This document shows positions 9,573 through 21,869 of a stretch of DNA of 64,000 nt, piece after piece. Source of the stretch: Liolophura sinensis (Eukaryota > Mollusca > Polyplacophora > Chitonida > Chitonidae); assembly GCF_032854445.1 (NCBI RefSeq), contig NC_088298.1, positions 10,961,504-11,025,503 on the forward strand, written 5' to 3'. Under the pieces are notes generated by a model, which saw nothing but the letters and a program-made list of their open reading frames with translations, searched no databases and was not told where the DNA came from. Within the stretch, counting starts at the first letter, position 1, and each line of letters starts with the position of its first letter. The position numbers and the translations under genes are program-made.

Positions 9573-12500
9573 AAAATGGCTTGTTCCACAGTTCGGCTGG
9601 AATCCATGCAGAACACACAGCCAACCCCTGACATCCACGTGGGAGGTGATGTGATAGCGGAATCTGGCTCAGCGTTGCGTTTGGAAGTGTTGCTGACAGG
9701 TCTAGAGCAACGCATAACCAACAAAATGGATACTGTAGTAACAACACTTCAGTCGGAAATTAGAGGTGTTGAACAAGTTATTCGGAATGTAAAATCCGTG
9801 GTAGATGACCACACCGAAATGCTGAGTTTCCATGCACATAAAATTAAAACTCTGGCCTCCACAACTACCCCTCGCACGCGAGAAGAACTATGTGCACAGA
9901 TTTCAACCCTCCAGGACATGGTAATTTTGCTTGAAATTCATCCTGGAAAAAAAAACCCTCTGTTGTATGGTATCCCATTTGATAAGGGTGATAATGTGGA
10001 ATTAGTGACAAAAAATTCTTTATTGATGACTTAAAAATGAGTAAAGAAATTGTTGACCGGATGGATCTTGTTGCATGTCACAGATTGTGCGCTGGCCTCA
10101 CGAAAAATGGAAGCTCCCCCCCCCCCCCCCCGCAATAATTATTACTGTCCTGACCTAACCCGACAGAGATAACATCCTTGCATCGGCCACGTAATTTGAA
10201 AGCAACAAGAAAGTTTGTGAGGACCGATCTCCCAGTGGCTCTAAAAATAGCACGAGGAAAGATGGCTTCTGAATCTTACAACCTCAGAAAGACAACCAAC
10301 TGTCAACCCCGAATCAGGCTACAAGTGAGACCGCTAGTGATGGAGACTCGTGTTTCGGCTTCGGACAGCTGGAAGGTTCATTCCACAAGTAAATCAAGAA
10401 CCCAGTCTGTCTTTCAATTTGTAACTACATTTTGTGAAAAGGTGCTGTGGCCGGAACGCCCCTAGTGGTAATCCTGCCACGTGTAAAATTCATGTTTTAT
10501 TTCATGTTTTTTTTCCTTTTCATCACGGAACAGAGTGCCCTGTGCGTGTGTGTGTCCGTTTTCTTTTTTTCATGGTATTTACGAATTGGCTGACACTTGT
10601 GTATCGTGTTACATTCATTTTCAAACTGGCGTTTTCAGTGGCCATAAACTTTATGTACCCTGCATGGAATTTACGACGTACATGACCCGTGTGTATTGAT
10701 TTACATTCATGGACGGATCAGTGTTTTCAGTGGACTGAGTACATTATGTGTTTCTTAAAGTGTTTTTCGTGGCTCTCCCCTCAACTTTATATAGGTAGAC
10801 GAGTCTGTGGAATCCACAAGTTATGTGTGCCTTTATCTGTTCATTTCTAGTTCCTTTCCTTTTGTAGGTGGCTTCATAAACATTGAAATTCGCCATATTA
10901 AGGTTAAGAAGTATTTCATTTTCGAGTGACATCTCTTTTGCGGCCTTTGTGTGGTCGACCATTTGTGGAGTGCAAGGGATAGAGCACAGTTTTTCTAGTT
11001 AAATTCTATTTCAAATTTTTTAATTTCTCTAAGGACAATGCGAATGAAGTCATGAAGTGATTTTAGGCAATAACAGTATTACTATAATACTTTACATTCT
11101 ACTATCACTGTGATCAACTGAAATAGCGGTTCTACTCATTACACTCTTGTGGAGTTAAACATTAGATTTTTTGTTTTCTACCTCTAGAATTAATTAAATG
11201 GGCATTTACACAACTAATAAGGTTAATACTGTTCTAAATGGATTCCTTTTTTTCATCCATGTATGTAATAATTTTTCTTTGCGTAATAAAATGTACAAGA
11301 CCAGAGCCGGGACCTTCTCTGTTTAAGTTACAGGCAACATCTAATGATGATAGCCCTGCCTGATGTTTTTTTATTTTTAATTCAAGTAACCCATTGTATT
11401 TTACTCAATTGTTTTATTATATTTTTGTATGGATTCGATATTCAACCATTTTCATCAAAATTTGATATGAGAGAGTGTAACCTACCACCAGCTAATACAC
11501 TAAGATATAAATATCCATGTTACAAGAGATCTGAAAACTATAATATAAGCCACCATGGCGAGTGATGCAATAACATTGACACACTAACCTTGATAAGTAT
11601 TGCCTCAGTAAACTGTCAGGGGCTAAAAACAGATCTAAACTTTTGGATGTCTTCAATATCTAAAGGGAAAAGGTTTCTCAATTTACTGTCGACAAGATGT
11701 ACATTTCACCAATGAGACGGAAAAGCAGATTGTCTCAGATTTGGGGATATAAGGTGTGTTGTAGTGCATACAAAAATAACTCCAGAGGAGTAGCAATGCT
11801 ATTTAGAAATAATTTTGAATTTGAAATTTTAAGAATGAAGAAAGAAAGACCATCAATTTGGGAATTTCATTTTACTCGAAATTAAAAGTAACGAGCATAT
11901 CTGTACATGCCAAATTCAGACACTCCTTCCTTTTTTTGACAATTTAAAAACCCTTTTAAATGAATGGGGATCGGAAAATATCATCATCTGCGGAGATTTG
12001 AACTTGGTGCAAGATCCGGAAATGGATTGCTTTAATTACAAAAATGTAAATAACCCAAAATCTCGTTTATCGGTTTAGACCTAAAATAAGAATTTAACTT
12101 GGTAGATCCTTGGAGAGATGTACCAATATGGAACTGAGGAGATACACCCGGAGACAGCCCGCTCCCATTAAAAAGGCGCGCTTAGATTTCTTTTTAATCT
12201 CACGAAATATGCTACGTTCTGTTCAAAAGTGTGATATACATGAGTTACAGGTCAGGTCACTCAATGATCACCCTAAAACTGAAATTCTAAAGTCTTGAAC
12301 GGGGAAGGGGATATTGGAAATTCGACAATAACTGAAGGACATAGATTTCGTAACAGAAATAATACACAATCAAGAATGCAGTAAATCAATATGATACATC
12401 ATTAAATGCACAATTTTTATTTGAGAGGATATTATTAAACATAAGGGGCAAAACAGGTGCAAACTCAACTTTTATTTAAAAAAAACAACGCATGTCAGAT

Positions 12501-13095
12501 AAGTTCTACCTAAAACCTTAAATCTGGAACATGAGCTTGATCAATGCTCTGACGAACAGGAAAAAAGGAACTTTACAAAAACTTAATTTCACTAACGAAT
12601 GTTCAACACAAATAAAAGAAAGATGGAAGGAATAGTGAAAAGAGCTAAAATAGATTGGACTGTATATGGGGGAAGGCCAAATAAATGCTTTTTAAAATTA
12701 GAACAAAAGAAATTCTTAAATAAATCAATAACAATAATCCAAGAAAAGGATGGAACAATATTGACAGAACAAAAAGAAATACCAAATAACTTTAGGCAGT
12801 ACTGCAGGAAGCTATACGCAGAGGCTGATGTCAGTTGTGTAGATTTGGAAAGCATACTAGATGCAGAAAATGTAAGGAAACTATGAGATGCCCAGAAGCT
12901 CAGTATGGAAGGGGAACTTACCAGGGAGGAATTACTCGCATCATTCAAAAACTTAAAGGATAACAAAACACCAGGCCCTGATGGATTTACAGTTGAATTT
13001 TACAAATTTTATTGGAATGATTTACATTTTTACCTTTTAAACTCATTAAATTATGCATATACACATGGTAGACTATCCAAAACACACAGGAATAA
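9573..13095 (+). mobile_element. L1/Tx1-like LINE, ORF1 and ORF2 remnants, 3'-truncated
   Basis: ORF1 (about 9573-10360) has a coiled-coil stretch and the L1 ORF1p-type RNA-binding signatures NPLLYGIP then, in another frame, MSKEIVDRMDLVACHRL and VRTDLPVALKIARGK. ORF2 remnants follow: endonuclease start ASVNCQGL (about 11604), NIIICGDLNLV (about 11980), ARLDFFLIS (about 12180), linker 12599-12886, and the reverse transcriptase entry EGELTREELLASFKNLKDNK with KTPGPDGFTVEFYKFYW (12905-13050). The match stops near 13095, before the catalytic YxDD box. Frameshifts, stops and a poly-C run at about 10118-10133 show it is dead. The frame on the opposite strand at 12592-12966 is a shadow. Confidence 0.85.
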
Positions 13096-13408
13096 AGCAT
13101 CAGTAAAATGTTACCCGTTTACACTGTCATTTAAAGTACTTTTTAAACAGTTCAAGGTCTTCGTTTATAGGAAACACCTAAAGAAGGGAACTGTATGGAT
13201 GGAAATGGAGTTCGGTCAGTCCAGTTTTAGTAAGGCTAATGTTTATTAACAGTATTATGGCACAAAGACCAAATAAACGCACTTTAACGCTTGCCTTCCT
13301 TTCAGGTTCCAGCAGAATGAAAAGTTCCTTTTGCAGACACACTTCATATCAACCAAGTGGGTTTCTTTCGCAGAAGCCCATGATACTAGACCAGAATATT
13401 TCTTTGTG

Positions 13409-13512
13409 TGTACGTGGGAAGATCTATCAGCAGCCTGTGGATAGTCATGGGTTTTCTCCCACCATATACTGTTTGCTTTCGTATAAGAGAACTATTCTTA
13501 CGGCGTAAAACA
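13409..13512 (+). mobile_element. SINE-A 3' fragment
   Basis: TACGTGGGAAGATCTATCAG, GTCATGGGTTTTCTCCCACC and TTCTTACGGCGTAAAACAC match the SINE 3' half in order. No head and no clear duplication. Confidence 0.75.
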
Positions 13513-13750
13513 CTTCCTATTTATCACATTGACCTCAGCGCATCTGTACAAAATCTGCTAGTAGTGGCAGTGATGTAAAGCGAACGTCGAGAGTCACGAA
13601 TGCTCTGTAAGGAGACTATGCGAACACTAGCCCCATGTGGCTATTTCATCTCCTTTCCTTACTTTCCACCAACACTGGGCTGGTGTTGTATTATTACCGT
13701 AAGGGCAACCAATGTTAAACCACACATCATTTCACGCCGTGTCCGATAAA

Positions 13751-13990
13751 ACCTTTCTAATCGATGTCTGCAGTGTAAAACAGTTGTCATCTATGCCTCT
13801 TTCCTCTCAGCTTTCAGTTAACCCTGAAAAGACAAGTCTAATGGCGGACTTGTTTTGAAATAGGTCGCAGTGTCTAGTGTGCCATTACCGAGTGGAATAT
13901 GCCTGGGATGTTGCGTGTGCGGGCGAGCAGAGAAGTAAGAGGCACAGATGACACCTGATTAATTTGGACTGCAGACATCGTATAGAAAAG
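13751..13990. repeat. Fold-back element, about 60-bp imperfect inverted repeats
   Basis: Arm 13751-13808 (CGATGTCTGCAGT, GTCATCTATGCCTCTT) is an imperfect reverse complement of 13929-13990 (AAGAGGCACAGATGAC, ACTGCAGACATCG). A 120-bp spacer lies between. Weak similarity continues outward to about 13710 and 14030. Non-coding, MITE-like. Confidence 0.6.
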
Positions 13991-14030
13991 ACATTATCAG
14001 GCATCGAACAACCATCTCATCATGTTTTGA

Positions 14031-14393
14031 TCCCAAGACGGAAATTGTTACCCAGTGTATATATAGGTTAAGAAATGTTTGGACAGGAAAAAATTACCTG
14101 TCGTATTAGGCAAATTTCTATAGAAAAATAATACTGCAACCTATACTGCTATTAAAACACAAAGAAAAGGTTAATTGTCAATGAGAGAATTATGGAAATG
14201 CATGTAAACCCAACACTAATTCATGCGAAATAAATATATTAGCTTCGATTAGTTTCATTCCTCTCTCACTCGAGCTGAAGTAAGTACTTTATTCTAGAAT
14301 GTTCTGACATGTCGTAAATTCTTAGCAATCTACATGCACATCTATACGTGATGTATTTCTTTTGAAGTTTTCTTAGTTTTCTGTATTTTATTT
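14031..14393. other. No feature recognised
   Basis: AT-rich unique sequence without a credible ORF or repeat. Confidence 0.4.
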
Positions 14394-14555
14394 GACCCAG
14401 AAGCCTCTCATCAATGCGGTCGCTGTGAGTTCAAGTACAGCTGATGCTGGCTTCCTTTCCGGCCGTACCTGGGAAGGTCTGCCAGCAGTAGTGGGTCCCC
14501 CCCCCCCCGGTTTCCACCTTGAGTTATACACCAGTCAAATAAATAAATAAATAAA
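14394..14555 (+). mobile_element. SINE-A, partly deleted
   Basis: Starts in the tRNA-related part (GACCCAGAAGCCTCTCATCA), has B box GTGAGTTCAAGT and the CCGGCCGTACCTGGGAAGG block, then jumps over most of the core at a poly-C run to ACACCAGTCAAATAAATAAA. Confidence 0.8.
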
Positions 14556-15088
14556 TTTATTTTATTTTGAAAATGGAAGAGTGGTATTTCGGATATGCGG
14601 CTACCGAAGACCATTCACTGTCTCCTGATTTGAACTTGTTCTCGCCACGGTATGCCTGATATTTCCGTTGTGTCGTTGGACCATAATCAATTAATCATTC
14701 AGACATCCGGATTATAGTCTCACATATTTTTAAACCCAGAGCATGAGTGGGGAAATGAAGTGTAAGCAGTTATATTACAATGCATGTATAATCCTCTTCC
14801 CCTCATAGCTTTAAGCTAATCTCAAATGCCTCATTAGTATGCAGTTGTCTCAAATCTATAATGCATTCGGCGATAAACGATCTTTTATGACAACCGGATA
14901 ATATTTATGCTGATGAAAGTTTCTGATATAGCTTGTTAATTCACCTATAACTAATTTCATATCAGCTGATCTTCTGTCTTTTTCGAATAGTTACTCGACT
15001 GAATGAATTGTAATCGTAAATTCTTTAAGGATTGTTTTAGACATAGAAGATGGGAATGCCTGTTTCGACGCATGGATATCATCTTCTC
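14556..15088. other. No gene recognised
   Basis: Unique AT-rich sequence between a SINE and a minisatellite; no coding signal seen. Confidence 0.4.
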
Positions 15089-15324
15089 TAAGCTCACAGT
15101 ACATTGAGGCTATCTAAGTTCACAGTACACAGAGGCTATCTAAGCTCACAGTACACTGAAGCTATCTAAGCGCACAGTACACTGAGGCTGTCTAAGCTCA
15201 CAGTACACTGAGGCTATCTAAGCTCACAGTACACTGAGGCTATCTAAGTTCACAGTACACTCAGGCTGTCTAAGCTCACAGTACACTAAGGCTATCTAAG
15301 CGCACGGTACACTGAGGCTGTCTA
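15089..15324. repeat. Minisatellite, 26-bp unit, about 9 copies
   Basis: Unit AAGCTCACAGTACACTGAGG + CTATCT, with CTATCT/CTGTCT and AGCTC/AGCGC/AGTTC variants. Period measured directly as 26. Confidence 0.9.
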
Positions 15325-15418
15325 CATTTATATTCACTGTACTTGCGCATGGAGTTGGTGACAGTCCCCTCCAGTGTCGTTATGTAAGTAAAGTAGTCCT
15401 GAACATAGGGTTAAACAG

Positions 15419-15534
<116 letters not shown>

Positions 15535-15783
15535 GCATAAGTAATTTTTTGTCATTTGATGAATTAAAAAAAATCTGGATCAACAGGTTATACATCAGAA
15601 GATACACACAATGGTAAAAGTAGTTCGTAAAGATGTCTGCTTTCACGCAGTTTGTAGGGGTCTTATCCAAAATAAGCGGTGGGAATATTTGTCCAGTCCC
15701 GTGTTCCTTAAAAATCTTTTTTCAATAATGAGAAAGTTCGCAAATAATATCCTTCTGAAATTGTATGAATGCACAAAGCCGTA

Positions 15784-15973
15784 TTCTGCTAGTGGAGTAG
15801 GCATCGTCGAGGCGTCGACCCACTTGCGCGAAGTTCTGCTAGTAGACTAGGCATCGCCGAGGCGTGGGCCCAATTGCAAGAAGTTCTGCTAGTAGACTAG
15901 GCATCGCTGAGGCGTGGGCCCGATTGCACGAAGTTCTGCTAGTAGACTAAGCATCGCCGAGGCGTGGACCCTC
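15784..15973. repeat. Tandem repeat, 50-bp unit, about 3.8 copies
   Basis: TTCTGCTAGTAGACTAGGCA starts at 15784, 15834, 15884 and 15934, followed by TCGCCGAGGCGTGGGCCC. It is GC-richer than its surroundings. No gene in it. Confidence 0.9.
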
Positions 15974-16354
15974 TTAACGTTAAGAGCGCGTAACTACCAT
16001 GACAACCAGAATTGTAAGCATTACCTGGCTGTAGGAGTTACTTGCACTTAACGTTAAGGGGGCCTCGTAGTGAGCCCAGGTCACCTTTGCACTGTTTTAA
16101 TTTTATTGTTTTTTACATGTGATGACAACTCATCATATGCCACTAGGATGAGTAATCCTAGACCAGTGACATATGATGACTTAAAAATATCATCGATGCG
16201 GGATTTTTTTTACATAATTCTGCTTATGCCATGGTGCTTGGGGGCGTGTAAGTTGCTACCATTTAAGCATTTACACAAGAACAGTCAGAATAAAACCCTG
16301 AGGTAAGTTGACAAGAGGCTGCATTTCATCCGTCAGGTGACAATTTTCCTGTCC

Positions 16355-16613
16355 GAGCTTCCGTGGCTCAGTTGGTTAGCGCGCTAGCGCAGCGTAATGG
16401 CCCAGGAGCCTCTCACCAATGCGGTCGCTGTAATTCAAGCCCAGCTCATGAGGGCTTTCTCTCCGGCCGTACGTGGGAGGGTTTCCAGTAACCTGCGGAT
16501 GGTCGTGGGTTTCCCCCGGGCGCTGCCCGGTTTCCACCCACCATACTAATAGCCGCCATCGTATAAGTGAAACATTCTTGAGTACGGCGTAAAACACCAA
16601 TCAAATAAATAAA
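16355..16613 (+). mobile_element. SINE-A, full length
   Basis: Head GAGCTTCCGTGGCTCAGTTG, GCGCTAGCGCAGCGTAATGG, B-box region, CCGGCCGTACGTGGGAGGG, core, and tail TTCTTGAGTACGGCGTAAAA plus AT repeats. It is among the least diverged copies here. Confidence 0.93.
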
Positions 16614-16828
16614 ATATCAAAATTCATCTAAAATTTATTAGAGTACTTAAGACAGCGTTTGCCCAATTTGCACCCGATTAATGTGAATGTGGCTTTAAAG
16701 AGGAACCCCAAAATAACTTTATATATGCTTGTGTTTAACATCATACTCCCCGTGGGGTCTCCGGATCTCAGCCCTCTAGATCTCTCCCGCGTGGGCCCGG
16801 GGAATATAAAAGGCTCATATTTTCTCGC

Positions 16829-19800
16829 TTGTGTGAGAGGCAACCGCAGAGCAACCTGTCGGCAGCCTGTACTGATAAAACGAGGAAGTTGGAGGCTTTA
16901 TTGGACTCGCTTGACAATGGATCGGACAGTTGGCCGGCTTTCATGGTTCTCTCCACTAAGAGTGAACAAAAGCCAGCCTCGAAAATTTATCCCTCTGTCT
17001 TAAAAAGAACTCTTCAGGGCGTAGGAAATACTTTAAAAAACGTTGAAAAACAGATAAGGAAACATTCTCATTGAATTTATTAGCTATGAACAAAACTTCG
17101 GATATATCTGTCTATACATCCCTCTCTGGACAGCGGTCAGGGCATAATTCGGGACCCGGATGAAGCTATCATTGGCCTACAGGAAGAGGAAATTTGAGTC
17201 ACACGGTGTTACCAGAGTGAGGCGCTCCACTACAAAGTAAGCTGGTAACACCCTTAAATTAAATACATATGCACTGACGTTTAATTCTACCCCCTCCCCC
17301 CCCCCCCATTATATAGGATTAGTGCAGAGTTATTCATCCCTAACCCAACGCGGTGTTTCAGTTGCCGAAAATATTGTAACGACAAGGGCCAGTATAAAAA
17401 ATAAACTGGTTTGTTTCCGATCCGCCAGTGAAGATCATGATGGTTTCGACTGTAGCAGCACTGTTAAGTGTTGCGCAAATGCGATGGAGATCACATGGCC
17501 TCGTCTCACAACTGTTCACTTTTCGTTAAGGAATGACAAATAATACATTTTAAACCCACAAATTCGTCTCGCCATCTAATACTTCACTGCAGTGTTCGTT
17601 TGCCAATGTGGTCAAGCGCGTAGCATCTGTTGCTACTCAAACTTAATTGACTTGGCCTGTTGGAAATGACAAACCTAGATTTACCTCTGAGGAGCGTTCT
17701 GCTCAACCTGCGTGTAGTTCTTGCTCAACCCAGGCTAATTCAGAACAACAGATAAAACCAGTACATACAGAACAAACAGACGAACCTGAACCTAATCACT
17801 CCAAAAACAAAAATAATGCCAAAGTAAGTAAATCTCATAATAAAAATAAATCTAATAAACCTAGTGGCCCCACAGAGCGTCCCTCTAAGGCCACTAGGGA
17901 TCCTGTCAAAACTTTTAATAAGTTTAGGTCGTTGAAGAACGTTAGTCCTTCAACATCAGATGCGGATGTGATGGATATATCACCCGCACCAGGGAGATCT
18001 TCCAGTCGATCTCCACCCAAGGGTTGTTCCCGGTCCAAACATAAAGAGAAATCCCCTGTACGTCTCCCTTCATAATGTCTGTATATGACAAAATTCATAT
18101 AGTTGAATTGTCGATGGAGTCTTAAGGTGAATTTTATTGAAATAACGCAGTTAGTCCAATTATTAACTCCTGTTGCCTGACAAAAATACAATAACTTAAA
18201 AATAATTCATTATAAAGCACTTATTCAAATGAACAAGAGCGAGCTGCAGGCGGCTCTTCTATCTTCATCAATAACAATATTATTCACAGCCCTGTTCCTC
18301 TGGATACAGAGCTTCAGGCTGTGGCCGTTCGTGTTTCATTGTCTGAAACAATCACATTATGTTCGGTGTATATTCCTCCGAACACTTCTTTGTCAGTTTC
18401 CCAGTTACATAATTTAAAACAACAATTACCTTAACGGTTCATAATAATGGGAGAATTTACCTCCTATAACCTCCAGTAATAACATAAATATTAAAATATT
18501 AAATATTAACATAAATGATAAGGGCAAAAGGAAGACTTCTTATCTAAGGAAGAACTGTGTTATTTCGATGGTGGTCCTAATACCTATTTACATTCAAATA
18601 ATGGCGCTTATTCTGCTATCCATCTCGCTATCACTGATCCATCACTTCTCCCTGAGTTTTCTTGGAAGGTGCATGATGATCTTTGCGGTAGTGACCATTT
18701 TCCTCTTATCCTTGAATACATCACTTCTAATTCTTTAAAACGTGTAGCTGGGGGAAATTCGATAAAGCAGATTGGATCGCATTTGATTTATTTATTTATT
18801 TGATTGGTGTTTTACGCCGTACTCAAGAATATTTCACTTATATGACGGTGGCCAGCATTATGGTGGGAGGAAACCGGACAGAGTCCAGGGGAAACCCACA
18901 ACCATCTGCAGGTTTCCGGCAGACCTTCCCGCTTACGGCCGGAGGATCGCATTTGAGAGGTTCTGCAAGGCTGATATCAGTCAAGAGACTCTCAATGCAG
19001 TAGATGATCCTATATTAAAATTTAATGAGCTTGTTTTACGAGCTGCCGATAGAACTATCCCTTAGACCCCGATAAATCCAAAATCCAAAAGTAAACCCTG
19101 GTATGATAAGGACTGTCGTAAGGCCATTCAGGACTGCAAAAAGGCCGAGCGAAGTTTTAACATATGTCCTAATGATAATAACTTAAACCAGGTTCGTATT
19201 TTTAGAGCTAAGGCTCATCGATTACTCAAGTCCAAGGGACGATCTTGTTGGCGGAACTTTCGGGCATTACGTCAAAAACACCTATGCGTAAGGTCTGGAA
19301 CATGGTTCAGAAACTTAGTCAAAAATAATAAAGCAAAAGTATGACTATTGAAAGACGTTGATAATTATATTAACTTTTAAAGAAATCCTCTCAGAATTAC
19401 TGTTCGGAATTTTAACATGTTAAAAACCGGAAGGAGAAAATTAAATTGCCATTTTCTTCTAAAAATGTAGAAGCTTATAATCGCCCTTTTAACATCGAAG
19501 AACTTAAAACTGCATTTATAAAGGCACACGATACTGAATGTGCGCTTGATAGCTTCAATAATAAGTTTCTTAATCATTTACCATCTGAACCATTTGAAAC
19601 TCTCTTGGACTTGCTGAATAATATAAGGAGTGTTAGCAGATTAAAAATCACAAAGAGAAGATTAAAGTGCCCTTTTCGTCCACAAAAAAATGGAAGACTG
19701 TAATAAACTGCTTAGTACTGATGAACTGAAAACTGTATTTAAAAAGGCTCACGACATTGCATGTGTGCCTAATATCGTTTATTATAAGTTTCTGAATCAT

Positions 19801-20280
19801 TTACCCACTTAGCCACTTGAAACTCTCTTGGACTTGCTTAAAAATATATGCATAACTGGTAATTTTCCACCCTCATGGAGAGAGGCGTGTATCACCCCTG
19901 TTCCCAAAGCGGGTAACTATCATAAAGATCCGTCTAATTACAGTCTCATAACTCTTACCAGCTATGTCTGTATGGGACGGATGATAAATGATAGACTTGT
20001 TTGGTTCTTGAAAACAAACAATTTATTAACTAATACATTATGTGGTTTTGGTCAAGGTAGATCGACTATGGATCATCTCGTTTCTTCTGATACTCTTACA
20101 CAAAAAACTTTTCAAAGAGGTAAAGATGTTATATTCTTCTAGATACCATACACGGTCAAATCAATATATGATTTGTTTGACAACATCGCTGGCGATGTTA
20201 ATTGCAAGTTGTTAGACGTCACTGGTGTAAAAATTATCTAGCATAAGGACAGTCTCTTCAGAACGAGTTCCCTTTCCACA
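16829..20280 (+). mobile_element. I-clade-like LINE copy A, rearranged
   Basis: ORF1 begins near 16829 (LDSLDNGSDSWPAFMVLSTK), has a gag-like CCHC knuckle region (17340-17520, LVCFRSASEDHDGFDCSS) and a Ser/Lys-rich C-terminus (17647-18075). ORF2 endonuclease follows (VYIPPNTSLS near 18370, DHFPLILEYI near 18692). An antisense SINE sits at 18787-18943. The linker and RT entry follow (KPWYDKDCRKAI, NLNQVRIFRAKAHRLLKSKG). The RT N-terminal block appears twice (19440-19630 and 19690-19850). RT proper (FPPSWREACITPVPKAG, GQGRSTMDHLV) then joins directly at about 20120 to an RNase H segment (GKDVIFF), so the catalytic RT box is deleted. Many stops; non-functional. Confidence 0.85.
18787..18943 (-). 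mobile_element. SINE-A, headless, inside LINE copy A
   Basis: Flanked by GGATCGCATTTGA at 18774-18786 and 18944-18956. The same SINE with the same break point occurs at 40501-40656 and 29041-29198 in other LINE copies, so it was copied along with the LINE. Confidence 0.95.
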
Positions 20281-20427
20281 TATCTAATAAAGTTGAACAA
20301 TTTATAACAAAACTTAACAAATTTTTTTTTATAATTTTTGAGAAAAATTTAGAATAATTTTGACATCATAAATAGTAGAGCACCGGTTCTAAAATTTTCT
20401 GAAAGGTAGCCTGTTAAAACTTTTGCT

Positions 20428-20650
20428 CATTTATTTATTTGATTGGTGTTTTACGCCGTACTCAAGAATATTTCACTTATACGACGGCGGCCAGCATTAT
20501 AGTAGAGAGTAACCCGCGACCATCCGCAGGTTGCTGGAAGACTTTTCCACGTGCGACTGCGACTGGGGAGTAAGTCTGTTTAAGCTGGAGTTGAACTCAA
20601 AGGAACCTCATTGGTGAAAGGCTCCGGGGTCATATAGTGCCGTACTGGTG
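20428..20650 (-). mobile_element. SINE-A, near full length
   Basis: TTATTTATTTGATTGGTGTT, ACGCCGTACTCAAGAATATT and GTTGAACTCAAAGGAACCTC (B-box side) are present antisense, followed by head remnants. Core partly deleted. Confidence 0.85.
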
Positions 20651-21865
20651 CGTTAAAACTATTTTTGGTAAATTTGATTTAATTAGTAAATATATTTTTA
20701 TTAAAAATCTCTGGTATAGCCTTTTTCACCATAACAATTTTTGGCTAAAAGCTGTAACAGGTGCATAAATTATATTACATAACATTACAAAGCATGTTCA
20801 CCTGTGCGACCATTTCCCAGTCATCACACAGTCGTCGCTACTGTGGTTTTACTCTCTGTGGTGTATGTCTTTAAATATACTAAATAGCCGCCATTGTACT
20901 GCAAACATTCATTGTGCCTAATTTCTTGTATAATCGTGTTTTAAGCGGACGACTGTGAAACCCTGAAATGAAACTGTGCCATGCCCCGCTATTTGCGAAA
21001 GGCGACAGGATGTCCTTTCATATTACAGATCGTCGTCATATGACTGAAAAATTGTTGAGTACGACGTTAAACCCCGAGCACTCACTCACTCACATGATAG
21101 TATGTAACCCTATATAACTCCAATTGTTTTATTACAGATTCTATCTTCAGTCCACCAGAGCGTAATTTATGCATTTTTCACAAAGCTACCTGTAGTATAA
21201 CTATTTCTGTATGACTTAATTGTGTTATTGTTAATTGTTAAATGTGTAATACCGTTATATTTGCATAAAGACCTTTTTCTGTGGGAGAACAGCTCATATG
21301 TAACTAACTAAACGCGTCATTTGACAAATAAAAACTTCAAGCGCTAAAAACATTCTAAATTTTGAAATTGCAGCCCCCTTTAAGAAAATAGGAACTTTTT
21401 GACAGATTTTAACAGTAACACGTGCAAAGATAAGGCAGAATTATTGATATTAGTGATATTAGGTATTGAGACCAAAATCTGTTATAGTCTCTCTAAAGTA
21501 AATATCTGACAAAATTTTACTATTACAGTCTTAATGAATACGATGTTTTTGGATATTAAGTGGTGACAGTGACGCCATTTTAAGCTCACTTAAAATGTAC
21601 CATAAAATGCGGATAAAGACTGGATAGGGGACTCCGTCCCAAAATACCCCAAAAGCACATTGTGTGAAGTATAAGAGTGTGGCAATGTACTTATTCATGT
21701 CCAATTTATATCATTAATCTATGTAAATAATCCAAGGTTAAAACACCCATGTTACTATAAAAAGATATCACTTTAACTTTTTTAACATAATGTTAAGGCA
21801 TGGCTATTTTAGATGTAATTTTGATGTAATTATTTGTATCATACTGTATTTGTATCAAACTTAAA
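20651..21865. other. Mostly unique AT-rich sequence with one SINE-B
   Basis: Apart from the SINE-B at 20950-21094 nothing is recognised. Long A/T-rich runs and no ORF of note. Confidence 0.4.
20950..21094 (+). mobile_element. SINE-B (CACTCA-tailed) 3' part
   Basis: Ends CGTCGTCATATGACTGAAAA, ATTGTTGAGTACGACGTTAA and a (CACT)n run. The 5' part (GTGCCATGCCCCGCTATTTG) differs from the other SINE-B copies, so this may be another subfamily. Confidence 0.75.
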
Positions 21866-21869
21866 GCAG

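Noticed and set aside
12592..12966. 124-aa minus ORF with a hydrophobic profile
   Set aside because: Antisense shadow of the LINE ORF2 reverse transcriptase entry region.
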